Source: Mycothermus thermophilus (Eukaryota > Ascomycota > Sordariomycetes > Sordariales > Chaetomiaceae). Taken from it: 64,000 bases of DNA. A program made the translations under genes and the position numbers. Location: the NCBI GenBank assembly GCA_011316235.1, contig QQBE01000001.1:3227816-3291815 (forward strand). The letters are read 5' to 3'. The notes beneath the pieces were generated by a model, which was given only the letters and a program-made list of their open reading frames with translations, searched no databases and had not been told where the DNA came from. Shown piece after piece: positions 40,751 through 51,152 of this stretch; position 1 is the stretch's first letter; the number at the start of each line of letters is the position of its first letter.

Positions 40751-43187
40751 ATGGGCGCCACCCCGCCTCAGCAACTTGGTCATGGCAGCAATGGCCTCGA
40801 CGACGCTGCCTCCAAACCAAAGCGTGCCCGGACGAGCAAGCCCAAGGTCAAGACGGGCTGTAGGCCATGCAAGTAAGCTAGCCCCAAGCTCCAGTCTCAC
40901 TCAGCGCTGCGCAGCACTGCGATCGAGAGCGCTAACATGTGTAACCACCTACAGGGACAGGAGGATCAAGTGCGACGAAGGGCGCCCGGCATGTAACAAC
41001 TGTATCCGCTCCAAGAAGGAGTGCTACGGCTATCCGCCACCGCCCCGGATACCCGGCCTCACTGATGAAATCAGGATCGCCCCAAAGCCTCTAGCTCCCT
41101 CGTCGGCCACCACCGGCCTACCAATCCCCGTCCGCGAAATCCAACTACCACCACGTCGAGCCTCCAAATACAACCACCGCCGCGCAGCAGCCCTATTGAC
41201 GCCCTCCACACCTAACCCGCTTGCCTTGGCCCCTCTCGCCCGCGCTCCTCCCCTGAACTACAGCCCCTCTCTCACCCTTCCCTTCACCGATCAAGAAGCC
41301 CAGTATTTCCACCTCTTCCGCTCGCACACGGCCAGCGAACTCTCGGGCTTCTTTGACTCGGGCTTTTGGACCCGCAGCGTCCTGCAAGAATGCCACTCCA
41401 CCACCGCAATCCGCCATGCCGTCATTGCTTTGGGAGCGCTATACAAGACGTTGGAAAAAACCAACGAATCCCCCCCGGGCTCGCCATCCCCTGATTCTTG
41501 GGTAGCCAACCCAGCCGACACGGCTCAACGGCACTGGGAGATGGCGATCCGTCAGTACTCCCACGCCATCAATGCGCTGGTCAAGGCGGATGCGGCCGCG
41601 ACTACGTCACACCGAACCAGTCTCATGGCGAGCGTCCTGCTGGCATGCTTCGACTCGTTTGTGGGCGATCACAAGCAGGCAATCCGGCAGATCCAGACCG
41701 GGTTGAGGTTGCTGGAGCAGTTGCGGGCGGAACAGCGCCGGCAGGGATCCGGCGCCAGTACCGCGGAGCCGGTCGAGGAGGAGCTTACCCAAATGTTCAC
41801 CCGCCTCGCCATCCAGGCCAAGTCGTACGACATGGCCTTCCATTTCCCGGATCCCTATGTCGTGCGCTTGACCTCGAGCCACGCCGCGCCTACGCAGCAG
41901 GACCCGGCATCTCCAGAATCCGAACGCGGTGGTTCACCTGCTCCCAGTGGTCCCTGCTACAGCGCCGGCAGCGGCGACACCATTCCCGACCGCTTTTCCT
42001 CCGTCATGGAAGCGCGCGTGGCATGGGACCGGCTTCTGGAGCGCATGTTTCGGTTTACAGAAACCCTGTTCGCGCGCGCGCAACACGGAGTCATGGGGGT
42101 TCTTCCCGCCTCCCTACGGCAGCACGGCGCGTCCTTCAAGCGAGATATTGAGGCGTGGTCCAGGGCGTTTGACCCCATTCTCGCTTCGCGCACGGCTCCT
42201 GGCGTAAGCAGCCAGGAGAAGGCGGCCATTGCGGTGCTCAAGATGTTCCAGATGATGGCCTTCATCTTGCTGTTGATGACGTTTAGCGATAGCGAAATGC
42301 ATTTTGACAACTTCAACGGGCTATTCATGAAGATAGTCGAGCTGGCACAAGAGGTGGTTGGGGATGAGGAAGAGAGGGCAAAGGCGATGAGATGCCCGAC
42401 CCGTGAGCTGTGTCGGCACCGGTCGCGGTGCCAACCACCGCCAAGACAGCACCAACACTCATTCCACCAACACCAGCAACCCCAACAAACCCCCCCGCTC
42501 ATGGACACCGACTTCTCCATCTACGACGACCCGCTCTCTACAGACGCAAGGCATATAAAGCCCAGCTTCAGCGCGGACCTGGGTATCGTCCCACCCCTGT
42601 ACGTTGTCGCGACCAAGTGCCGCGACCCCGTCCTGAGACGACAAGCGATCCGGCTCTTGCGCAGCAGCGCCCGGCGTGAGGGCATGTGGGACAGCGAGTT
42701 GACCGCGAGGATTGCCATGTGGATAGCCGAGGTAGAGGAAGAGGGCGTGTTTCCTCCTTCTCACGGTCCCAACGTTCAGGCTGATTTTGCCGGATTCGGA
42801 TCGCCAACGGGAAGTGATCTGTTCGCCCAGCAACAGGCCTGCACCGCCGCGGCCGCTACCATTCCGACCCCCGTGGCGAGTCCCGTCACCAACCCTATCC
42901 ACACCATCAACGACAGCATCCCAACATCACAGTACCAGGCACACCTTCTGGAGCAGCAACTTCGGCAATTCCATCAGCAACAACAGCGGCCACAGGCTGC
43001 TTCGCGCATCACACCAGCGCCGACAATGCCCACGGCAATGCCCGTCATCCCCGAGGAGAAACGCGTCATGGTTCGCGCCGTCGAGTTTGACCTGCGCGAG
43101 CGGACCGCGGTCATCCAGCTTGGGTCGAGGAATGTGAAGACGGGCACACCCGATTTGAAGACCAGAGTGGCGCGGATCGCTTGGTGA
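40751..43187 (+). CDS. Zn2Cys6 fungal transcription factor
   Basis: A binuclear zinc-cluster regulator expected in the nucleus; target genes are unknown. Two exons, 40751-40872 and 40955-43187, give 784 aa. The start MGATPPQQLGHGSN leads to a basic stretch KPKRARTSKPKVKTG, probably part nuclear localisation signal. The cluster CRPCKDRRIKCDEG followed by ACNNCIRSKKECYGY has the six cysteines in the standard spacing, and the intron splits the Lys codon after the second Cys. A middle region starting SPSLTLPFTDQEAQYFHLFR and then IRHAVIALGALYKTLE resembles the fungal-specific transcription factor domain. The C-terminus is Gln-rich and ends in a compact VRAVEFDLRERTAVIQLGSR block. An in-frame ATG at 40730 would add seven residues (MAVVCTT); I cannot decide between them. 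Neighbours give no pathway hint. Confidence 0.9.
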
Positions 43188-44420
43188 TTGGGTCGCTGTG
43201 TAACTACTGGATATCCATGGTGGATGGTCCGACTTTCTCACCATGTTGGGACCGATTGTAATATCGCTCAATACGTCCAGGGATTTACCAAGTGTGAGTG
43301 TCAGCCAAACTAAATATCTGCCTTCAGTTCAGACACACCCTTTGGGATATACGGATGATGGAGTTCATCAGGTTGTCTTGAAACTCGCTCTGGCAGCGGG
43401 GTTTTGGTTTGGAAAGATAGAAGTCTTGGAAACAGCGATGTGCAAATGTTTCGTTGGAGTTTGGACCTTGACAGATGGGCTGGTATGTAATTTAGCTGGA
43501 GTACTGAAGGTGCTTTAATCACCTTTTTTGCCATTATTTAGAATGGCGATATTCAGAACCAACACCAGAACATTGGGCTGGGCGAGAGTGCCTAATTAAT
43601 TTCCATGCCTGCCCTCCCACAAGTGATGCCTACCTGGCATTTTGACCCTTCGCGCGCGTTGTCTGTTCCAGTCGCCGCCGCTGCTAGGTCCATGCCTTCC
43701 TGGTCCCACGTTCAAGCAACACTTGTCGGTCACTGGACGGTTTGGTCGAGAAACAAGAATCTTCTTTGATACATGATGTACTCAGGTCATTCATGCGCTT
43801 CGATTCCCATGATGTGTCTATGTCTATCAGGTAGTAGTACACAGCCCTTGACTAACCGTACCCAAGAACTCCCTCATTTTATACATGAAGTGAATCCAAA
43901 CCCTCATTACTTTTCTCCCGAGGGGGGACAAGGGGGGAAGGGGATTTTCCTTGTGCCTGGCAGCGGCTACAAAGGCACAGTTACCTGCCTTCCTGGCCCT
44001 GACACCCTTCATCAGACGCTAGAAGACCAGCCACATAAAACTTGGAGTCAAGAAGCCAGTCTCCCAGCTCATTTCAATTGTGTAGATGCAGCTCAGGTAG
44101 TCAGTCCAAAGAAAGGCCAAGTAAGTGAGCCGGTCCCACGGTGCCAGCACTTCATTCCGTTCAACCTGTCTGACCATTCGTTGCCCCCTGACCGTGCCCT
44201 CTTGCTCCCCTCCAACTCCGCAATAGGTACAAAAACGCTCAACATGATAAAAAGTAAGAACAAAAGTCCACGAAAACAACCTTCCCAGAACGCCATGGGT
44301 CGTAAAGTGAAATGATATGCTCCCTCTTCCTGACAACACCTCCAAAGATATCCCTTCCAATATTCTGGTCTCCTCAATTCATAGGGGTGTCCGGTTGCCC
44401 CGAACGCCACCTTCTCAACT
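43188..44420. other. convergent intergenic region, Zn2Cys6 factor / DnaJ
   Basis: About 1.2 kb between two stops facing each other. Frames such as 43773-44315 (+) lack motifs or splice support. Nothing else is seen. Confidence 0.4.
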
Positions 44421-45679
44421 TCACAGAATCTCCTTCAACTTTTCCTTTTGTGTCGGGCTCAGCGTGAGAGGGAACTTGACGTTATACTTGACAATGAAGT
44501 CTCCGCGCTGGCCTGGTTTCTTGGAGATGGGCATGCCGAGCCCCGGGTAGGTGTCGGATGACCCGGGTTGGGTGGGGTTGGCCTTTCCGATCTTGATGGC
44601 GCTGCCGTCGATGGTCGTGATTGTCCGCTGCCACCCCGTCAGGGCCTCTTTGAGGTCCAGGTCAACCGTGTGGATGATGTCGTCGCCGTCGCGGACGAAG
44701 AGAGGATGCGGTTTCTGTTTTGGAGTTTCGTTAGCCTGCTGGTCTGGGGAGTGAAAACAGTTCGGGGGGGAGCGGTAGCTTACCTCTTCGATGACGAAGA
44801 CCAAGTCTTGTTGCCCGCCTTCCTCTTGATCACCGACGCCCTTGAACCGGATCTTGCTGCCCTTCTTGAGGCCGGGCTTGATAGGAACCTCAAGAATGGC
44901 ATCGGTCGTGGTCCGCTTGTTGTTGTCGTCGAACATCTTCCGCTTGATCTTCATCTTCTTTGTGACGCCTTTGTACAGATCCTCAAGCGACACTGGTAGC
45001 GGCCGTTCGATGGTCGTCACCTCAGGCGTCGCAGCGCGCTGGGTGCGCATGTTCTCACCAAACGAGCCCCTCGGCCTGCGCGCGCCGCCACCCGGCGATG
45101 TCGATGCGCCCGCCGAAGACCGCGCACCGCCGAATAGGATATCGTCGAAGATGTCGCTACCCAACCCGCTGTCCCTAAAGGCGTTGGCGAAGACATCCTC
45201 GGGCTTGGTGAAGTGGAAGTTGTATGAGAAACCGCGGGCTCCTGGGCCGCCACCGCCGGAGGCGTTGGTGAAGAAGGACGCGAAGCCCTCAGGCATGCCA
45301 CCGGCAGCGAATGGGTTCGGGCCTGCACTGCCGCCTTCCGGTGGAGGGACGCCGCCGCGGAGAAGGAACTCGAGGCCGAACTGGTCATATAGTTTACGCT
45401 TCTCGGGGTCGGAGAGGATCTCGTATGCTTGCGAGACTTCTTTGAACTTCTCGGCGGCTTCCGGGTTGTCTTTGTTTTTGTCGGGATGCCATCGGAGGGC
45501 GGCTTTCCTGGAGGAGTGTTAGCATCAGCAACGAGATAATGTGGTGATGAGCTGGCGACGAGCGCCTGCAGTAGAGGGGTGTCTCCGGAGTCTACATACC
45601 TGTATGCCTTCTTGATCTCGTCTGGGGTGGCGTTGGGGCTGATGCCCAGCTGGTCGTAGAGCTTTGTTTCTTTGACCAT
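44421..45679 (-). CDS. type II DnaJ/Hsp40 co-chaperone (Sis1-like)
   Basis: A J-domain protein that stimulates Hsp70 ATPase activity and delivers clients. Three exons: 45679-45600, 45507-44784 and 44714-44421, giving 365 aa. The J domain spans residues 4-70: MVKETKLYDQLGISPNATP, the first junction KAYR|KAALRWHPDKNKDN with HPD at 34-36, then YEILSDPEKRKLYDQFG. A Gly/Phe/Pro-rich linker follows (FAAGGMPEGFASFF, GGGGPGARGF). There is no CxxCxGxG zinc finger, so it is type II, like yeast Sis1. The two C-terminal client-binding domains contain LPVSLEDLYKGVTKKMKIKR, GDQEEGGQQDLVFVIEE|KPHP and LDLKEALTGWQRTITTIDG, and end PTQKEKLKEIL. About 5 kb of gene-poor DNA lies upstream. Confidence 0.94.
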
Positions 45680-47624
45680 GTTGGAATGGTGATGGTACCG
45701 ACGACGAAGTTGCCGTCAATGATGGGTACAAGCGGTTCCGAATGTACTCTGACAGTGGATAGTAGTAGTTCGTGTTGTGTCAGGTTGCTGTAAAAAGAGG
45801 CGTAGATGGCAAGCAACCAGGTGCTATGTGTCTGAATTGTATCTGTCGCCGTAGGTCGGAATGAGAAGAGGAATGATTCGTTGATGGCGAGATGCGGAGT
45901 AGAGCGTGAGTTGTCTGTTTTGAGTCGACAGAGGTCGAATTGGAAGGTGCTCAAGTGTGGAGAGATGACGCTTAGCTGCTGCACCTCGCTCGTTGCAGCT
46001 TAGGAGGCGAAACGACGGGCGAATCGCGGCGGTCGACCGACTAGAAGCGTCGTGAGAGCTCCAGAAGTCTCGGCGGGACTCGCGTGTTCAACCGGTGCTC
46101 TGCTCGTGGGGGGAATGATTTAAAGGGTCCGGGTTGCCGTGGATGGTTGCAGCCAGAGCACGAAGACACTCAACACACTTGGGAGTTATGCAGCTCGACT
46201 GGCCTGTTGCGATTAATTCCAGGAAAAGACCAGCTTTGGCTGGAGAGGTGTAGTGGATATTTGTTGATTAGGGAAAGATGCGCGGGCGTGGACGTGGGCT
46301 TGTAGAAGATTCGACGGGCAGCCTATCAAGTTTCCGCTTTTGAGCTTCCCTCCATGACGCAGCCTCCTTTGACGGCGAAATCGAGGCTGACAGAACAATG
46401 GCTGACCCGGATCCAGGAACGTGGCACGGTTAGAATCACGAGCCGCACTCAGCATCCAAACCTCCATCAACGTGACTTGTTGTCAACGGATGGAGGAGAT
46501 GTCGGGTCCATTGCATGACTGCTCACTCTCTCTGTCTCATGAGCTTCCCCTCAGTGATCAAGTGCCCGAGACAGTTTGCCCCGCGCCAAACGGCGCCCCG
46601 CCAAGGACCCACATAAGGCGCGGGCCCGGTCGGGCACCCAATCAGCCCACGGCGGAAGACCACCTAGGGTTCCATGTGAGGGAGTGGGGGCGGGGCCCGG
46701 AAGTTCGGGGTGCACGGGCCAAGCTGGCTGAGGTGCGTCCGGCAGGGTTGTGGCTGGGGGGGCGACGGGATTTCGAGAAGATGCCCGAAATTTCAGGCTG
46801 CTAGTGGAAACTTGCAGGCTGTCGCTCAGGGGCAAGTCAACACGATGGCAACGACAACACATCTTGATTGCAGGATCGCGTCAATGGGGTGCCTGAAAAG
46901 ATATATTCACCACCTCGGTGAACTCTTGGTTGTCTCTCGCGGCATTTGCATGGCACCTCCCGCTGGCAAGCCTCTCTCCCCAGCGTTGCAACCCCTCATG
47001 CCACAAGTCTACTCAGCACGGCAGATGCATGAGAGTAGTGACGACATCCCTGGCCCAAGTACATCCGGTCAGCCGGCCACTCAGTCAACATCTGGAGCAT
47101 GGCTAAGTCCTTGACCAGCGTAAGGACCCCCAGTAGAAGAGTCGGGTTTTCCTTTGACCCACAGCAAGTGCTGAGAGTTCTGCATGCCACTTGACTGGGC
47201 GGGGAGCAAGTCCTGACAGGAACGTTGTCCCACGCTCACAGTTGATGCTTGGATTTTATGGCAAGAACCAGGATCGCGGCATGTCCATCTGTTAAGAGTG
47301 GTAGTAGAGAGGGTCGATTTTACATACAAAATCTGGGCTGCTCTAACAGCAAGTCCATGCGGACCTTTCCGCTGTGCTCTCTCCTTCACGTCCATCACTG
47401 CTGCCCTCTGACAAGGGCTTTGGACCGGGGCCTTGCGGGCAGTTTCCGTCCATGAATCCATGGATGCTGCTTATGGATGCCTTCTGGCATGCACTTTCCA
47501 GGGGTCCAGGGCTAAGTATCTGAGGTGCCTACCTGATCCGAGCCATTGTCCGCCGTCCTTGGTTGGAGCAACTGGCACCTCCGATGCTGTGCTGAGGGAG
47601 CTGAGAGGGCACAGAACAAAAGTC

Positions 47625-47625
47625 N
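47625..47625. other. ambiguous base (N), likely an assembly join
   Basis: This is the only unresolved base in the window. The sequence to its right for 56 bp is identical to 50781-50836, and the similarity stops at the N, which is what a forced contig join or misplaced read overlap would look like. Confidence 0.9.
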
Positions 47626-47681
47626 ATCGACAACCTCAAGTCAACAACAGTTTTTAAGCAAGCTCTACTACACCAACCAAA
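47626..47681 (+). repeat. 56-bp direct repeat, copy 1 (grg-1 leader copy)
   Basis: The segment from atcgacaacctcaagtcaac to ctacaccaaccaaa is identical, base for base by eye, to 50781-50836 in the same orientation. Left of it stands the N. Right of it the copy diverges after accaaa. Confidence 0.93.
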
Positions 47682-47885
47682 AAAAGGTGAAAAGCGGTGG
47701 TTGAGCACTTACTGTGAGTTCATGAATCAGCGGAAGCTCATAACCGTACAAGCTTGACTGCAGCCCATAGGTAAGGTAGGAAGTATAGTCTTGTCCTCCC
47801 CTCCATGCTCAGCACATCCATTGGGACCTTCGTCATTAACACCCCGTTTATATCGCCAACACCTTCGTGACTGGTATCTCTCACG

Positions 47886-48545
47886 ATGGGCACCATTACC
47901 TCCATATCTATCAGGCCAGCCGTTTACCCACCATCTGCGTTTCCTTATCCGACTCCGAAACCCTCGGACAAAGCATCACCATTGCCGGATTGGACTGGCC
48001 TGGTGGGAGTGATAGGTCGTGCTGTGTGGTCGTGGATAATGGCCGGTGCTGTGCAAGAGGTCGCCAGATGTGAGACCCGTCTTAGCCGATTCCACAGAGG
48101 TGACATTAGGTTCTGCTTATGGCCAAGACGGGGAAGACACCATCGGCAGACGAGTGCCTTGACTGAAACAGGCGAGGATGTGCGGGTCCCCCTTTCTTGG
48201 GGTGGCGGAAGCGGTGGCATCAGCAGTGGTTCTTGGAGGAATGACCGTGATGATATTTATCCCCTCCCTTCACCTCGACAGTCTACCCCTTCCCACCCCT
48301 TGGCCTCAGAATCCCCTCACGCTCGAATTTGTCATCCTCAACGGAATCTTTTCAATCAAGGCCCAAGAGATAAGCCCAGGAGAATAGGAATTCGCTCAAG
48401 ATCTCATCAACATGAGACATGGCCCCCGGTGGTGATGCTTGGCGGAGATGGGTATAGACCACAGGCGCTGGGTTGGTGGACAGTTTTGCTGACCACGGAG
48501 AGCAGTAATGGCGGTAAGGAGGGGAGAATAGTGGCAGTGTGGTGA
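47886..48545 (+). CDS. hypothetical open frame, doubtful
   Basis: A 219-codon frame starts MGTITSISIRPAVYPPSAFP and has one hydrophobic stretch, LVGVIGRAVWSWIMAGAV, at about residues 38-56. The rest is Arg/Ser/Pro/His-rich without a motif. A pyrimidine-rich segment and a likely leader precede the ATG, and a donor-like site follows near 48070 (agatgtgag), so only the first about 60 codons might be exonic. I do not recognise a family. It could be a small membrane protein, or chance. Confidence 0.22.
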   Translation: MGTITSISIRPAVYPPSAFPYPTPKPSDKASPLPDWTGLVGVIGRAVWSWIMAGAVQEVARCETRLSRFHRGDIRFCLWPRRGRHHRQTSALTETGEDVRVPLSWGGGSGGISSGSWRNDRDDIYPLPSPRQSTPSHPLASESPHARICHPQRNLFNQGPRDKPRRIGIRSRSHQHETWPPVVMLGGDGYRPQALGWWTVLLTTESSNGGKEGRIVAVW

Positions 48546-50700
48546 CGTTCATATAAGGGTAAAGGGAAAATTGGTGAGCTTCTCGAACGCCTCCGTTGCT
48601 TGTTAAGGGTATGATATTTGCCCGGTTGGAACTCCGCACTAAGGTGAAGACTTCCCCCACTTACACATACATCTGACGCCCTGAGAGCGTCAAAATAATC
48701 CGTGTTGGGATATTCCTTTGACCTGAAGATGACGATGAAGTATGACTCAAGCAAGCACAGGTGCGTTTGCGATCATGAAACCAAGGGTCTTGGCCAACTT
48801 CGGTCATTAAGGTAGAGCGGTTAGCCTGATATTATCCCCATCACACACATAAATGAGTCAAAAGAATGAAGGGTTTGGGTTGGGAGACATGGCTACAGTC
48901 CTCGGGAAATACGGGAAATACTATTGGTTAACAAGCCTTCATTTGACTGTCCATTTGCGGGAGATTGCCCGTGAGATGCCAACCTACCATAGCGTGTGAT
49001 ACCTCAAATACGAAAGAGAACTGTGAAGCCAGGACGCATCGCAGGTTGCACATTTGGAACCTCCAGAACCATCTATAGGACTTGTCTCGAATTACTGTGC
49101 TTCATGAGTTCTGAATCACTTCCACAGAAGAGGCTCTATAAACATTGATTTCCACGGGGTACCTAGGTACCTCGAAGCAGATTCGTTGCATGGGTCTCAA
49201 CGGTGTTTGCTAGGCTTGAAACATTCGATGCGGTGGCAGGAACTTTACAGCTGTTCCAAAATGATGTGGCTCACTCCATCAAGCCGTCCTCCGGGTCTCT
49301 CAAGTACACATGGAGGCGTACTGTGCAAGAGCAATAGAAACACCAGACCGAGATCCGAGCTCCAGTTTGCGTTGTACCAGGTGTGCGGACGGTCTTAGCT
49401 GTGTCAGTGAAGTTTCCCCACGAGAAGTCCAAAATCGAAGTACCGCGAACACGGAACATGTGAGAACACTTCTATGACCTCAAGGTGCGACATGCGCCTT
49501 GGCCACGGGCGTTTCAAACCTGCCTTTGTGGCTCGCTTCTTGGTTGGTTTGACTGGATGGATGATTTTCAGGTTGGCCGACTTAGGTACGAAAGGTTCGG
49601 ATGAGTCCTATGTTTGCTCCTTCCGTTTTCTTGAGGTTCAGTTCAGGCGCAGTATGGCGGCTAGGTAACCTCGAGAATATTGCCTTTGGCCCTGCCTGGA
49701 ATCGGCACTTCCACTCTTCGAGGTTTGCTTGGTACCTGTTATTGAGTCGATAGATAGTCGGCGGCAATCGAACGTCACTAACTGGTCCAACCGCCTTTTG
49801 CCTGGTGACGACGCAAGTTGCCCAGAGGCTAAGGCAACCCAATTCAAAGTGTCTATGATCTCATTTGCCTCGAGAACGGAACTTAGCCGCTTGATGACGG
49901 CTCTCTTCCCGCGAACATGGTGATCGATCGATTGGTCTAACGGTTCATGCGCTGGATCGAACAAGGCGATGGTGCAACCGGGGTAGGTACGTCATCGTGC
50001 AGCCAGCCCGACAGGGCAGCCAATCATTTTGATGAAATCGAAGGATAGTGGGGTCCCATAACCAAGGTTGTCCCGTTGGCTCCACAAGCAGTTGCCTCTT
50101 TGGGTTGCAACCTAGACGTCACTTCGATTCAGGACCCAAGAGCAAGACAGAGCAACACAACAGGAGCAAACCAGAGAGTTTGCCCAATTCGTGTCAAATC
50201 TGAAATTTCGTGCGAGGGGAGCACATTTGATACCATACCCACGTACGGAAGTAATCGGAGAGATAGGATACCTATGGATTGGATGATAACGAACCCCTAG
50301 ATGTTCAGGTTGTGAAACCTGAAGAAAAAACTGGGCTATGAAGACTTGGCCTTGCTGGAACTTTGTTTCTCCAGGCCGCCGAATATAGCTGTACGACAGC
50401 ATTCCAATGCAACATGTCTGGAGGAGATGTCAATTTCCATTCTACAAATGGGTCCATTGAACCATTATCCTGACGTCACACGCGTAGCCAAGGACCCAGA
50501 ACTCGTGTTTGCCCCTGAACCAGGGACTGGCCAGACCCGTCCTTCACTCTTAGCTTTGGCCATACGTAGGTACCTAGCCAACCGGTATGTGCGTCCATCT
50601 ATGCAGGTGGATTGTGACAAACAACAAGCTTGATGACGTAGCCGAGTTGCGTACACAACGCCCCCCTCCACCAAGTGATCCCCTTTGAAAGTCCTCGATG
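48546..50700. other. gene-poor region upstream of grg-1
   Basis: About 2.1 kb with only short frames lacking motifs. The palindrome TACCTAGGTA occurs at 49160. The distal grg-1 regulatory region probably lies here, but I can name no specific site. Confidence 0.4.
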
Positions 50701-50714
50701 GGGAATCGATCGTC

Positions 50715-50721
50715 TATATAA
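50715..50721 (+). promoter_or_regulatory. TATA box of grg-1
   Basis: TATATAA stands 143 bases before the grg-1 ATG. A pyrimidine-rich stretch follows, then an A/C-rich leader (caaccaaaccaaacaacc) of the kind seen in abundant fungal transcripts. Confidence 0.65.
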
Positions 50722-50780
50722 TCTATCCTCTCCTTTTTCCCAAACCTCATCATTTCTCTCTCACCATCAGCAGTTCCATC

Positions 50781-50836
50781 ATCGACAACCTCAAGTCAAC
50801 AACAGTTTTTAAGCAAGCTCTACTACACCAACCAAA
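50781..50836 (+). repeat. 56-bp direct repeat, copy 2 (within the grg-1 leader)
   Basis: This copy sits between the TATA box and the grg-1 ATG, so it is very probably part of the 5' untranslated region and the original of the pair. Confidence 0.93.
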
Positions 50837-50863
50837 CCAAACAACCAATCCCAACCAGCCATT

Positions 50864-51152
50864 ATGGACACTCTCAAGAACGCCGGCAACTACGTCTCGG
50901 ACAAGATCCAGAGCGCCACCAACGCCACGTCGAAGGAGGCCAACAAGGAGGTCGCTAAGGACAGCAATGTTGGTCTCGGCAGCCGGTAAGGCATCCCCTG
51001 TTCACTCGACCATGGCTGGTCCTCTCCTGGATACTCAGTACTAACACATTTCATCTAGCATCTCTGCTGCCACAGACGCTGTCGGCGACAAGGCTAAGGA
51101 GACCAAGCACGACGCCTCGGCCGAGGCGCACAAGCAGGCTGCCACCCACTAA
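50864..51152 (+). CDS. grg-1: glucose-repressible / clock-controlled small protein Grg1
   Basis: Homologue of Neurospora GRG-1 (CCG-1), a small, very abundant protein whose mRNA is repressed by glucose and driven by the circadian clock and stress. Its molecular role is not known. Two exons, 50864-50985 and 51059-51152, give 71 aa, the same length as I recall for the Neurospora protein. The sequence starts MDTLKNAGNYVSDKIQSATN, then SKEANKEVAKDSNVGLGSR|ISAATDAVGDKAKET, and ends EAHKQAATH. It is hydrophilic, Lys/Ala/Glu-rich and free of Cys and Trp, resembling stress-linked hydrophilin-type proteins. The intron (73 nt, donor gtaagg, branch ctaac) splits an Arg codon. The TATA box at 50715 and A/C-rich leader fit strong regulated expression. 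Confidence 0.93.

Larger units (their letters stand above)
45680..47885. other. gene-poor region upstream of the DnaJ gene, contains the window's only N
   Basis: The first few hundred bases should hold the DnaJ promoter. Beyond that I see only short overlapping frames without motifs. Position 47625 is N and directly abuts a copied piece of the grg-1 leader. Confidence 0.45.
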
